A stretch of 64,000 bases of DNA from Phytophthora colocasiae. Taxonomy: Eukaryota > Oomycota > Peronosporomycetes > Peronosporales > Peronosporaceae. The position numbers and the translations under genes are program-made. The DNA lies in the NCBI GenBank assembly GCA_018806915.1, contig JAGKQI010000105.1, positions 1,922,001 to 1,986,000 on the forward strand. The letters are read 5' to 3'. This document shows, piece after piece, positions 42,662 through 53,000 of the stretch. The notes under the pieces are model-generated. The model had not been told where the DNA came from. It made no database searches and saw nothing but the letters and a program-made list of their open reading frames with translations. Position 1 is the first letter of the stretch. Each line of letters begins with the position of its first letter.

Positions 42662-43789
42662 ATGGCTCGAAAGTGGCATCTGCCGAGGGATTCATCTCCA
42701 CCCGACCGACTCCAATCTATCATGGCGGTGAAGCGCAGCCGTCTTTCCCGTCATTGCGCCATTTCACCCAAGAACGAACAACTTTACGCGCCTATCCGAC
42801 ATTTATCTTTTGCCAATCGAACCGAGCTCACCATGATGCACGTGGAATCGGCCACCAAGTTCCCATACAGCGACCCGAGTCTGGACGGCGCCACGTCGCC
42901 CTCCTCTACGTCTTCAATGCCGCCACCTGCTCCGACACAGCAGAAGCCGCACAAATGCCCGCATCGCGGCTGTGATAGACAGTTTAACCGGAAATACACA
43001 CTCGTGGAGCACATGAAGACGCACACGGGCGAGAAGCCGCACGTGTGTCCTGTGCGCTCGTGCAGCAAGCGCTTCAGCACGTCGGGCAACCTGTCGCGTC
43101 ACAAACGTCTGCATGGCGTCATTAAACCACTCGAGTGTCCAGTCGACGGCTGCTACTGCACGTTCCCGAGCGACAACAAGCTTGACAAACACATGCAATT
43201 CCACCTCGGTAGCCCCGTGCACGTTTGTACCATCGGCAACTGCGGCAAAACCTTCAGCACGACAGGAAACCTGAACCGCCACGCCAAGCACCACCACCCG
43301 AACGAGACGTTGCGTCCGATTCCACTGCCTCAACCTAATGCTCCGTTGCTGATTCATCCGTCTCAGATGCAGCTTCACGTGCAGGTTCCACCTCAGCAAC
43401 AGGTGCAGTACCCCGTCGACATGGGCTATCAATTTCCAAGGCCACGCGTCGTCAATCAGCCCTTAAAGCGGGCGATGGACGTCGTCCCACCGGCCTTCGC
43501 CCCCGGTGAAGCGCAGCAATTCTATGGCGGTGGAGTGAGTCGGTGGAGCGGTGAGTATACTCGACCGAGTCCGGCACAGGTGGTGCCATCGCAGCTTCCT
43601 TCCCCTATGGGGGTGACACCTAGAGGTACTCGGAACGTCGGCATTGCGGACGTGTTGTCTTCTATCTTTGATGAGATGGAGTACGCTCCGGACCCGGAGA
43701 AGCCTCTGCCGGCGCCGCCACTTCAGTCACAGCCTCAGAATCTACTGGACGACATGGTGAACTTCCACGTCGCCCACATTGAGCTATAA
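42662..43789 (+). CDS. C2H2 zinc-finger protein, array member 1
   Basis: A single-exon protein of 375 residues from the ATG at 42662; downstream ATGs at 42722 and 42833 are alternatives. Four C2H2 fingers lie at about 98-220: C.HRGC..QFNRKYTLVEHMKTH, CPVRSC.KRFSTSGNLSRHKRLH, CPVDGC.CTFPSDNKLDKHMQFH and CTIGNCGKTFSTTGNLNRHAKHH, with TGEKP-type linkers. It is the longest member, owing to a Gln/Pro-rich region (about 220-325). It ends with VLSSIFDEMEY and DDMVNFHVAHIEL, shared with members 2 and 3. Probably a nuclear DNA-binding transcription factor. Confidence 0.85.
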   Translation: MARKWHLPRDSSPPDRLQSIMAVKRSRLSRHCAISPKNEQLYAPIRHLSFANRTELTMMHVESATKFPYSDPSLDGATSPSSTSSMPPPAPTQQKPHKCPHRGCDRQFNRKYTLVEHMKTHTGEKPHVCPVRSCSKRFSTSGNLSRHKRLHGVIKPLECPVDGCYCTFPSDNKLDKHMQFHLGSPVHVCTIGNCGKTFSTTGNLNRHAKHHHPNETLRPIPLPQPNAPLLIHPSQMQLHVQVPPQQQVQYPVDMGYQFPRPRVVNQPLKRAMDVVPPAFAPGEAQQFYGGGVSRWSGEYTRPSPAQVVPSQLPSPMGVTPRGTRNVGIADVLSSIFDEMEYAPDPEKPLPAPPLQSQPQNLLDDMVNFHVAHIEL

Positions 43790-43981
43790 GAAGTGTTCGT
43801 CGTTGCTAATAGGAGAGCGTATCAATAAGTTAATGGATGTTGTTGCATCGTTATCATTTCGGTAGTATGCCTGAAGGTGCATTTTAGAGCACAACGGTGT
43901 CACGGCACGGAATGAACTGCGAGCAGTGAAAGTACGCGATGACAAACATCGAAACAGCTTTAACTTAGTTACTTTTTAACG

Positions 43982-44791
43982 TTACGACATGTGGGAGACG
44001 TGGAAGTTGATCATGTCGTCTAGGATACTGATCTTCTCCGAGTCCTCGGGCTGCTCCACAGACTCGTCGAAGATCTCAGTGAGCACATCAACCATTTCAT
44101 CCGAGTGCCACGTCGTTGGAGCTTTAGGAGAAGGCACCTGGAACACTTCACACTGTTGTGGGGTGAACTGCAGCTTAGATACATCAAAGGCAGAAGGCTG
44201 GAAGATCTCCATGCTGCTCTCGAGCAGTAGAGCAGTGTATGACGACGTCGACTGCTGTTCGGCACTGGTTGGACTCAGTGCGCCGAACTCGGACGGGGAT
44301 GATGAACTGGTGGAGACCTCGTCCGAGTGCTGGTTCTTCATGTGGCGATTCAGGTTTCCTACGGTGCTGAACGTCTTGCCGCAGTGGTTGACCGTGCAAA
44401 CGTGTACAGCGCTGCCGAGGTGGAATTTCATGTGCTTCTCGAGTTTGTTGTTGCTCGGGAAGGAGCTCAAACACCCATCAACTGGACATTGGAGCGGCTC
44501 GATGTAACCATGCAGACGCTTGTGGCGGGACAGGTTGCCCGATGTACTGAAGCGTTTGGCGCACGTCCGGACGGGGCATACGTGGGGCTTCTCGCCCGTG
44601 TGAGTCTTCATGTGCTCAATCAGCGTATATCTGCGGTTGAAGTGGCGGCTGCAGCCGGGCTCCGTACAACAGTGTGGGGTGGGTGTTAGCGGCTTTACAT
44701 GAGCTTTGACAGGACTCTCCGTCTGCGGTAATGGGGCCGATCCCAACCGTTTGAGAGTCACAGTGCTGTCAAAAGTACTGGAGACTTGCAT
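43982..44791 (-). CDS. C2H2 zinc-finger protein, array member 2
   Basis: A single exon, 269 residues, starting MQVSSTFDS. Four fingers at about 40-165 follow the array pattern (FNRRYTLIEHMKTHTGEKPHVCPVRTC, FSTSGNLSRHKRLHG, FPSNNKLEKHMKFHLG, GKTFSTVGNLNRHMKNQH). The C-terminal part has VLTEIFDES and ends DDMINFHVSHMS, nearly the same as member 1. Convergent with member 1, so this pair arose by inverted duplication or later inversion. Confidence 0.88.
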   Translation of the reverse strand: MQVSSTFDSTVTLKRLGSAPLPQTESPVKAHVKPLTPTPHCCTEPGCSRHFNRRYTLIEHMKTHTGEKPHVCPVRTCAKRFSTSGNLSRHKRLHGYIEPLQCPVDGCLSSFPSNNKLEKHMKFHLGSAVHVCTVNHCGKTFSTVGNLNRHMKNQHSDEVSTSSSSPSEFGALSPTSAEQQSTSSYTALLLESSMEIFQPSAFDVSKLQFTPQQCEVFQVPSPKAPTTWHSDEMVDVLTEIFDESVEQPEDSEKISILDDMINFHVSHMS

Positions 44792-46140
44792 GTCGTTGCT
44801 GGTGCTGTTTTGAGCCAGGGTCTCTTTAGTGGGGAATAGCGAAATGGTGAAATGCCAGCGACTAATTGATGCGCGTGTGTGGAACGACGGACAGCGAGGG
44901 TGGCGCGGCGGACGACGCCGGTGCTGGTCTCGTCGAGCGAAGTGGGACCAGCAAAAGGATAGCCACCGCCACGGTGGACCTCAACGACACCAGACTAGCC
45001 CCAGCTGGTCCTGAGATATTGCCGTGCAGGTTGGTGAGACGTGTGACATCGGCGCACAACAGCGAAATGCCGTCGACAACGCTAGAGAAAACGGCAACGA
45101 ACGATGAAATCACGGACGCTGGCCACGCGCGATACGGAGCGATGACCACGTCCGCAGATAGTGGAACTGCCGTCCAGCTGATACAGTACATGTACCGGTA
45201 CACATGTTGCAATTGCGACGGGCATCAACATCACGCGCTATGAGCAACTTGGATTATCCTCCTGCCGTGTCCACTTTTCAGGCGGTCGAAAAGTACTTGT
45301 GTACGTAGCCGGAGATCTCCAACTTGATTGCAGTGCTCGCTGACAACAGCCTTGAGACGGGTGCATCGCGCAGAGGCCGGTCGCGTTCATCGCGAACGGC
45401 AAGACGCAAGCTTCCTGGCCGACGGGATTGCTCATAACAGTCCCGAATGCGTTTCGTAAGGCAGCATCCGAAGAAGAGATCGTGTTGGCGTGCGCCTTCC
45501 ACACCCCAATCGGAGCGTCAACATGTCAAATCAGCAGGTTACGTCGCTCCACTGCGGACTCCACGCAACTGTAGCTTGCACCTTCCAACGAGATGGAGCA
45601 GTCCAATCCCACGTCGGCGATCTCTCGAGGAGGCATCAATGCTGTCATGACGACGGGCGTCGACGTTTGCCATCGAAGGTTTGAGTGAGCTCGCGATCGG
45701 ATAGTCCGCCCTCTACAGTCCGACCAACGTTGATGTGTCCTCGACGTTTTTGCTGTCCGCGAGAGAGCCGGCTCGACGGCACGAACAATAGTGGCACTCT
45801 GCGTCAAGTGTCATACGGGTGGAGTTGAAGCGTTGAGCTGAGCACCACCGTCGTAAGCGGCTTTGGTCGTCCGTGCGGTCAGCTACTTGTACTACAGGCA
45901 GTCAGCATGGCCACCACGCTCAAGCACCTCAGCGAAAAGCCTATGCAGCGCGAGACGACAACCATGATGTACTAGCAACAGCACCATCGACTTCGATTTC
46001 CATCGCATTGGGTCAACCACGGATACAGCAAATCCAAGTGCCATAATCACGTCGGAGAGCCTCGTCAACGCTGCTCACTTTACGAGTTGCAGCCCCTTGC
46101 TGCTCATTACCACATTAACAGGAGCTCTCACACACCAGCG
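44792..46140. other. Intergenic, 1.3 kb
   Basis: No zinc-finger remnant or other gene recognised. A short palindromic stretch TGTACCGGTACA occurs near 45190. Confidence 0.45.
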
Positions 46141-46857
46141 ATGTCGGACACTTCCACGCCTGACGACCTGCTGTTCCACCGCTGCCCTGAGCCCAGCTGC
46201 CTCCGCCAGTTCAGCCGTAAATACTCGCTCAGTGAGCACATGAAGACGCACACAGGTGAGCGGCCGCATGTCTGTCCTGTACGCTCCTGTGCGAAGCGGT
46301 TCACCACGTCCGGCAATCTGGCGCGTCACAAACGTCTTCACGGCTACATTGAGCCGATCAAATGTCCCGTGGAGGGCTGCATTTGCGCCTTCCCGAGCGA
46401 CAGCAAGCTCGACAAGCACATGAAGTTCCACTACGGCGGACCTGTGCACTTATGCGAAGTGCCTGGCTGCGGCAAGACATTCACCACCACGGGCAATCTC
46501 AATCGTCACACCAAGAGCCAACACCCCGCTGTTTTCACGCCCAGTACCCGAACGCCACCGCTCGACAACAGTCGAAGCCCAACGACAACTGATGCGTGGC
46601 GTCCGGAATCAGATTCTGTAGCTCCACAGTGCCGACTGAAGCGCGCGTGGTCGACTGGAACCAACCCGTTGCCGGTAGAATCGGCGGCGAATTTTAATCG
46701 TAAAGACGGCGAACACCTCCAGGTACTCGATGAAACGCTGGATGACCTGTCGACGTTGCTGGTTGAAACTGGCCTTGACGACACTGCCAGTGCCAGGGAG
46801 AGCAATCTCATGGACGATATCATCCGTTTTCATGTGCAGGAACTCGGCTACTCGTAG
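46141..46857 (+). CDS. C2H2 zinc-finger protein, array member 3
   Basis: 238 residues from the ATG giving MSDTSTPDD; the open frame before it has no ATG. Four fingers start soon after (C..PSCLRQFSRKYSLSEHMKTHTGERPHVC, RFTTSGNLARHKRLHG, FPSDSKLDKHMKFHYG, GKTFTTTGNLNRHTKSQH). The C-terminus carries LDETLDDLSTLLVETG and DDIIRFHVQELGYS, the FHV motif of members 1 and 2. Likely nuclear. Confidence 0.87.
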   Translation: MSDTSTPDDLLFHRCPEPSCLRQFSRKYSLSEHMKTHTGERPHVCPVRSCAKRFTTSGNLARHKRLHGYIEPIKCPVEGCICAFPSDSKLDKHMKFHYGGPVHLCEVPGCGKTFTTTGNLNRHTKSQHPAVFTPSTRTPPLDNSRSPTTTDAWRPESDSVAPQCRLKRAWSTGTNPLPVESAANFNRKDGEHLQVLDETLDDLSTLLVETGLDDTASARESNLMDDIIRFHVQELGYS

Positions 46858-47696
46858 TTATTAGAAGATACTTGAAATTCACACTGAACTAAAATATTAA
46901 ATTCACTAAGACTCCCCACTTCAACGTGCACGTATCTTTTGCTTTAACGTTGGACGCCATGAAGGGCAACGTACGTAGTGCCATGTATTTACTTGTAGCT
47001 GCTAGATGCTGGCGCTTTACTGTAAGCCTTAGGGAAGTTCGTAGAGCTTCGAGCTTCCGTGTTACTAGGTTTGGTAGCAATACCGAACCATGATGTTGAC
47101 AACACATCGTCCAAGCTGAGTGCCTCAGCGATGTGACCACACCACCAGCTTGATTCGCTACAGCATTCCGACCTTGTCCAGCAAAGCCGGCGGTGGATCT
47201 TCGTCCTTGGATCAGGGCGAAATCCTTTCGCTGCACGTGGCGGACCATCATACAATGAGCGCTGATTTCGCGCCTTGTGCCGTGTCCACAGGGTGTTTCG
47301 TTGCGTGAGCACCACGCGGGGTTTGACTCGGCGTATTTATCGTCGCGAAGTAACGGCAACTTACCATCAAGCTCGGCTCACAACGGCAAAAGTGGACAGG
47401 AGACTCGTGTCGTGACCATATCTCAGGCTAAGCAAGTGACAGCCTCTACGAACAGCAGAGCACCATGAGCGCTGTCACACGCCGTTCGGCTAGCTGAACC
47501 CCAGACGTCACGGTGGTGTTCCGACTCGATGGTGTAACTGTCAGAGAGTCGGAAATGACTTGCTTTCATTATGCCACAATAAAGAAAAGCCACGCGGTTA
47601 TTCGATGCGCACTTGACAGTTGTCCCGGTCCGCCCCACGTCGGAGGATGCCTCACTCAGCTCACTTTCCAATTCGTCTCCTCCACCACCAACCATC
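46858..47696. other. Intergenic, array spacer
   Basis: Nothing recognised beyond the probable promoter of member 4. Confidence 0.5.
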
Positions 47697-48335
47697 ATGA
47701 ACAGCTCCACTGCCGCTTTTGAGGCTAACATGGCGCCTGATCTCAAGCGCTTGCATAGTGAATCGGGTGTATACCGCTGCACTGAAGCGGGTTGCCACCG
47801 CGAATTCAATCGCAAGTACACGCTGGCTGAGCACGTCAAGACCCACACGGGTGAACGTCCTCACTTGTGCCCCGTGCCCACCTGCGGCAAGCGGTTCAGT
47901 ACTTCCGGGAACTTGTCGCGACACAAGCGTCTGCACGGGTACATTGAGCCGCTCAAGTGTCCCGTTCAGGACTGCATCTGCACGTTCCCCAGCAACATCA
48001 AGCTGGAGAAGCACATGAAGTTCCACTACGGTAGTGACGTCAAGGTGTGCGTGGTCCTTGGCTGTGGCAAGACTTTCAGTACGACGGGCAACCTCAACCG
48101 CCACATGAAGAACCACCACGGCACGAGTTGCATAAGCCCTACATCGTCCAAGGCGACCGTCGCTGGCAGCCCCACCGCCGCTGAGCAATGGATCCCTTCT
48201 ACTCCTCTCGATGACTTCACGCTCTGGCCAGAGACGCTTAGTTCCGAGCTTGATTTTGCAGAGACGGCCACCAACCAGGACCTACTAGAGGTGCTCGAGT
48301 CCTTCCTCGATGAGGTCGAGCCGCTGCAGTTCTAG
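47697..48335 (+). CDS. C2H2 zinc-finger protein, array member 4
   Basis: 212 residues from the ATG giving MNSSTAAFE. Four fingers (FNRKYTLAEHVKTHTGERPHLC, FSTSGNLSRHKRLHGYIEPLKC, FPSNIKLEKHMKFHYG, GKTFSTTGNLNRHMKNHH). Finger 3 and its linker are almost the same as in member 7. A TSSKATVAGSPTAAEQW region precedes an acidic C-terminus ending LLEVLESFLDEVEPLQF, a likely activation-type helix. Compact relative of member 1. Confidence 0.87.
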   Translation: MNSSTAAFEANMAPDLKRLHSESGVYRCTEAGCHREFNRKYTLAEHVKTHTGERPHLCPVPTCGKRFSTSGNLSRHKRLHGYIEPLKCPVQDCICTFPSNIKLEKHMKFHYGSDVKVCVVLGCGKTFSTTGNLNRHMKNHHGTSCISPTSSKATVAGSPTAAEQWIPSTPLDDFTLWPETLSSELDFAETATNQDLLEVLESFLDEVEPLQF

Positions 48336-49008
48336 AGAAACCGACAGCTTATTTTATTGAGTAGAGTGACTGTAAGTTAATACACGACAAAAACAATCAA
48401 AGTACTTGAATCGTTCTTCTTCGTATACTGCTGGTTCGTTCGCTGTATATGTGCATGCATACTGCATGGCATGCTGGTGTTCATCGTGCTCATCGTTGCC
48501 TTGATCTTCGCCGGCGGTGGGGCATCATATTGAAGGCGAAGATTATTCTCTTCAGGCGTTGTTGCCCCGTTTTGTTTCGCACGGTGAGGGTGTAGCCAGG
48601 CTGGCACTGACAAACACCAAGCAGCTTCAGTTTATGCGCCCAGGCCACTGTCGACATTCGGGCGCCACATGACCGCGAGGTGGACACGAAGCGTGTCAAC
48701 TTGCAGACGTTCGAGCCGCCGGCTGTTGAGCGTTGTTTGTGGCAAGGGCGGTCGAGTTGTGACGGCGTCTCCGGCGCACACGACGCTGGTCTCGGCCAGA
48801 CTGCAGTGCAGTCTGGCCGAGACCAGTCACTGCACCCCGGTGTCACACAGGGCCATTGCGCACGGCGATCAAATCCGGAGACCATGGTCCGGTCCGCACC
48901 GAAGTCCCGCGACGAGGCCCATCTCAAACCCAACGCCGGGATCAGCCCATTCTGCAATTGGTTGCTCAGCGCACAGCCAAATTCTATCTCAATTTCCTCA
49001 AGAAAACC
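48336..49008. other. Array spacer with 41-bp palindrome
   Basis: No gene recognised on either strand. Contains the long palindrome at 48786-48826. Confidence 0.5.
48786..48826. repeat. Perfect palindrome, 20-bp arms
   Basis: CTGGTCTCGGCCAGACTGCA, a single G, then its exact reverse complement. It lies 180-220 bases before the ATG of zinc-finger member 5. It could form a cruciform, bind a dimeric factor, or be a recent inverted copying event. Confidence 0.85.
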
Positions 49009-49659
49009 ATGCTGCCGTCTAGCGAAACGATCACCACGGCGTGCGGCCTCAAGCGTCAATTGTCTGTGCACGCCTGCTCGGAACCGAGTTGCAAACGGCA
49101 GTTCACCCGCAAGTACACGCTCACGGAGCATGCGAAGACGCACACGGGCGAGCGTTCGCACGTTTGTCCCGTGCGTTCGTGCGCTAAACGCTTCAGTACG
49201 TCGGGGAACCTGTCGCGCCACAAGCGTATTCACGGGTACATTGAGCCGCTCAAGTGCCCGTCGCAAGGCTGCATCTGCACGTTCTCGAGCAACAACAAGT
49301 TGGAGAAGCACATGAAGTTTCACTACGGTACGGTCAACAAGATCTGCACTGTGCCCGGGTGTGGCAAGACTTTCAGCACGACCGGCAACCTGAACCGGCA
49401 TTTGAAGAACCAGCACAGACGCAAGCAAGAGGAAGCTCCAGTTGCGACTGGTCTTTCAACGCTTGGACACGGGGCGAGCAGCCCGACGAGCACGGAGCAA
49501 TGGTTGCCTTTCCCGACGGCTGTTGACTCGCTTTGGAGTGAAGAGGTACCGTCATGGACGTCTTCATCATCCACAGAGCTGTTTGAAGACGTCTGGAACC
49601 CCGTGCTTCTAGATACATTGGTGAATATCTTCGACGACCAGACCGTCTTTTCATGTTAG
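49009..49659 (+). CDS. C2H2 zinc-finger protein, array member 5
   Basis: 216 residues from the ATG giving MLPSSETIT. Four fingers (FTRKYTLTEHAKTHTGERSHVC, FSTSGNLSRHKRIHGYIEPLKC, FSSNNKLEKHMKFHYG, GKTFSTTGNLNRHLKNQH). A Ser/Thr-rich linker with SPTSTEQWLP follows. The C-terminus ELFEDVWNPVLLDTLVNIFDD is shared with members 6 and 7 and marks a second subgroup. Probably a nuclear transcription factor. Confidence 0.87.
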   Translation: MLPSSETITTACGLKRQLSVHACSEPSCKRQFTRKYTLTEHAKTHTGERSHVCPVRSCAKRFSTSGNLSRHKRIHGYIEPLKCPSQGCICTFSSNNKLEKHMKFHYGTVNKICTVPGCGKTFSTTGNLNRHLKNQHRRKQEEAPVATGLSTLGHGASSPTSTEQWLPFPTAVDSLWSEEVPSWTSSSSTELFEDVWNPVLLDTLVNIFDDQTVFSC

Positions 49660-50583
49660 GCACTGAAAGGCATCGAATGTAAAACCTCTTTAAATTAAAC
49701 GTTGACCCTCTCAAGCTTACATGTACTTACTTCCAGTTGCAGTGTCTCTAAGTGGAAGCAGGTGGGGTATCTCCATGTGCCACGGCTTCAACCTCCTGGC
49801 GAAATTCAGTGAGAGCGGGCGGGCAGAGGGGGATCAATGCTGCTGCAACCGGTTGCGGTTGACGATCGCGAGCTCCGGTCCAGCCTAATGCTCATGAGTT
49901 GACGCAGATTTTCTTGTAACATTAGCTCCAGAACCACCAACAAACCTGACGACTGTCAGCTTTAACCAGCAGCCGGATAACCGCGTCTTGGAAACATGGC
50001 TGGGGAGTTGTAAGCGGTCACCTCGGCAATAACAAGCTGCTGTGAACACCCAGACGAGATTCACTAAACGCTTTGTGTTTGATAAACACAAATACACCTG
50101 GGGAACCAGCAAGCGATAATCCCATTGCGTCATTACAGCGCGGAAACAGCAGCTAAACGCTTGGTGAAATGGCGTTTTAGCGCTCACCCTTCCCCTCCAC
50201 ACATCGTCGCTGGGATCTAGACAACCGGTGTCTCAGGAGCTTTTGCCGGTTGTTCTTGTTGCTGCTGGCAAGCATTTGCTTCACAGCTTACATGAGTTAG
50301 GTGCTTGGATAGACAACCTTCTTCGGCTAGAGGAAAATCCGAAGAGAACACCCACGCGTTCACTTACCAATGGTGTTTTAAGCCAAAGTACTTGCGTGTT
50401 TCACCATTGCAGTGGATTCGTCATGGTTATCGTTTGCAGTATCCCTCCCACCTGCTTTTTAAAGTATCTGAATACTCTGCCTCGACACTGAAACACATGA
50501 CTTAATGGTGCTGTATCTGATAGAGAGGAAGGCAGCGAAGCACTTAGTCACTCTCGAACTTCCTATTTGCGCATCAAGTCGCT
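49660..50583. other. Intergenic, array spacer
   Basis: No gene recognised. It contains an ACATGTACTT motif near 49719 of the kind repeated elsewhere in the window. Confidence 0.5.
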
Positions 50584-51255
50584 ATGAACTCGCAGCCAAT
50601 GCACTACAACATGAACCCTCAGTTCCATAGTTTCCCGGTTCAACCGATGCCAATGTCCAGTCAAGGTTTCTTACCGATGCAACTACAGTACGGCCAACAC
50701 ACTCGATGTGCTGAGCCACTCGCTCGGAAGCGAAAGCATGTATGTCCTGTACGTTCATGCGGCAAAAAGTTCACGACGTCGGGCAATCTGTCACGTCACA
50801 AACGGCTCCACGGCAAGATCGACCCACTCAGTTGCCCCATTGACGGCTGCATGTGCGTGTTTCCCAGCACTAACAAGTTGGAGCGGCATCTGAAATTCCA
50901 CTATGGCGGCGACGTGAAAGTGTGCCACGCGGAAAAGTGCGGGCGGACGTTTAGCACGACGGGCAACCTGAATCGGCACATGAAGAAGCACCACGGCGGA
51001 GTAGTAGTAACAACGCCTAAGCAGGATTTCGATGACAAGGCGAGCACGAAGACGTGGAGTCCCTGCGCCAGCACGAGCGGCGAGTCCGACACGGACTCGG
51101 ACGTTTCTGTTGAGCCGTGGCGGTCGGAAGTCGGCATCAATGCAGATTCGTTCGAATGCGTATGGAATGACGACCTGCTAGACACTTTAGCGTGCATTTT
51201 AGACGACGATGTTGACTTGAAACAGGAAGGAGCAAACCAAAACGAATTGCTGTAG
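50584..51255 (+). CDS. C2H2 zinc-finger protein, array member 6, first finger lost
   Basis: 223 residues starting MNSQPMHYNMNPQ. The N-terminus is Met/Gln/Pro-rich, and the protein enters the array pattern at finger 2: only three fingers remain (FTTSGNLSRHKRLHGKIDPLSC, FPSTNKLERHLKFHYG, GRTFSTTGNLNRHMKKHH). The missing finger is the FNRKYTL.EH one. The C-terminus keeps FECVWNDDLLDTLACILDDD. Loss of one finger is expected to change DNA-site preference or length. Confidence 0.87.
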   Translation: MNSQPMHYNMNPQFHSFPVQPMPMSSQGFLPMQLQYGQHTRCAEPLARKRKHVCPVRSCGKKFTTSGNLSRHKRLHGKIDPLSCPIDGCMCVFPSTNKLERHLKFHYGGDVKVCHAEKCGRTFSTTGNLNRHMKKHHGGVVVTTPKQDFDDKASTKTWSPCASTSGESDTDSDVSVEPWRSEVGINADSFECVWNDDLLDTLACILDDDVDLKQEGANQNELL

Positions 51256-52226
51256 GTTGACATTATTGACGCGAAAAAAATATACCCCAATTCGGCTTTA
51301 GAGTCAAAACGCGTGATGAGTCTGGAATGATGTGACTCGGGCCTGCCAGGCTGGCACCTTGGTGATCCGCGGCGTCAGTTGAAGATCTCCTGGATGAGGA
51401 TTTGCAATAAACCTGGATCCGTTTGCTCGAGGTAGACACTAATTGCAGTCGCGTTGCGACCCGTGCCAGACTTTTCACGCCGACGACGTGAACGCGGGAC
51501 CATTATCGGCATTCGATGGCTCTGTGTAGCTGTCAAACGGCGTTTTCCTGCGTGTAGGAGCGTGGCGGGTCAACCTGATGAAATCCTGCCGTCGGCATGT
51601 ATCCAAATGCTCGGACCAGAATGCACTTTAAAGGGCAGCCAAGCTCAGGTTCGTGTCCCGTGGCAGCCAACATGGCGTGCTGCACCGAGAGCCGATCGCA
51701 ACGAATTGGCTGCCCGCCTCAAGACACAAGCCTTCGTCTGCGGCTATCGGTCCGGAGGCCATCGCGCCGGTCCAGAACGGACCAGCTTGTGTTGTCGAAA
51801 AGGATAGGAATGCTTCAAACTACCGTTTGACCTTTTCCGTGCTCGTAGACTGCTTAACGCTGTGTGTTCGAGCACATGGAGAGTTTTCAGTGCCTGTAAC
51901 GCTGTGATCGGTGACCGAGGTGGGACCAGGGATAGCTCGAGTGGACACGGCAAAGGCAATGCCGCCGTTCTCACGGCCGAGTGATGATCACCGTGATCCG
52001 CCCACAAAGTCCAGCTGGCCCGCTCGTAGATGACAGTGGCTCGACAAACCTAAGATCTCAGGGAACGTGTTGGCTTACAGACCGAGTCACACGGCTCATC
52101 GAGAGGTGCGTGGCTTACTTGACTTGACGCGGCGCAAGCAAAGACTGGCCGCACCTGAGCCGCGCCTGCATCCCACGTCATTACCCAATTGACCCTACAC
52201 GAACCACAGCGTATTAAATCTTAGCA
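51256..52226. other. Intergenic, array spacer
   Basis: No gene recognised; only short frames without domain features. Confidence 0.5.
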
Positions 52227-53000
52227 ATGGCGGCGCAGAGTGAAGAAGAGCAGAAGAAAATGTCAAAGGAGCAGGCTGGTGTGAAACGACCACGGCCAGC
52301 GATCCACGTGTGTCCGCAGCCGGGCTGCACGCGCCGGTTTAACCGCAAATACACGTTGGCTGAGCACATCAAGACCCACACGGGCGAGCGCCCACACGTG
52401 TGTCCCGTTCGCACGTGCGGCAAGCGCTTCAGTACTTCCGGCAACTTGTCGCGGCACAAGAGACTCCATGGCTACATCGAGCCGCTCAAGTGTCCCGTTC
52501 AGGACTGCATCTGCACGTTCCCCAGCAACAACAAGCTGGAGAAGCATATGAAGTTCCACTACGGTGGAGCAGTCAAGGTGTGCGTGGTCCCAGGCTGTGG
52601 CAAGACTTTCAGTACGACGGGCAATCTCAACCGCCACCTGAAGCATCAGCACCCGGGTCTCCCGGTCGAAGCTCAGGTTCAGACTCAGCCAGTGGTGGCA
52701 CCTCTGATGGTTGTCACTGCGCCACAGGTGATGCCGCCACAGTTCATCCACCGTAGTCCCACGAGCGCGGAACAGTGGCCCGTGCTGAGCTCGATGATGC
52801 CTGTTTTCAAGCCACGCGTGACTACGTGCTGGCCGCAGCAGATTACAGTCCAGCAGCAATTACCCCAGTACACTCAGCAGATACCACAGAGCATTTACTC
52901 GCCCACGCGATCGTGCTCGGAGCTGTTCGAGGACGTATGGAATTCCGAGATGCTGGATACACTTGTGAATGTGCTTCACGATCCCACCGTGCGTTGTTAA
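52227..53000 (+). CDS. C2H2 zinc-finger protein, array member 7
   Basis: 257 residues starting MAAQSEEEQKK. Four fingers (FNRKYTLAEHIKTHTGERPHVC, FSTSGNLSRHKRLHGYIEPLKC, FPSNNKLEKHMKFHYG, GKTFSTTGNLNRHLKHQH). A Pro/Gln/Val-rich middle (about 147-225) contains SPTSAEQWPV, the same element as in members 4 and 5. The C-terminus is ELFEDVWNSEMLDTLVNVLHD. DNA coding fingers 2 and 3 is nearly identical to member 4, suggesting recent duplication or gene conversion. Confidence 0.88.
   Translation: MAAQSEEEQKKMSKEQAGVKRPRPAIHVCPQPGCTRRFNRKYTLAEHIKTHTGERPHVCPVRTCGKRFSTSGNLSRHKRLHGYIEPLKCPVQDCICTFPSNNKLEKHMKFHYGGAVKVCVVPGCGKTFSTTGNLNRHLKHQHPGLPVEAQVQTQPVVAPLMVVTAPQVMPPQFIHRSPTSAEQWPVLSSMMPVFKPRVTTCWPQQITVQQQLPQYTQQIPQSIYSPTRSCSELFEDVWNSEMLDTLVNVLHDPTVRC

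Noticed and set aside
48490..49428. A 312-codon minus-strand frame opposite zinc-finger member 5
   Set aside because: It mirrors the conserved finger codons of the plus strand; equivalent antisense frames occur at every array member (for example 42914-43432, 47661-48188, 52263-52859).
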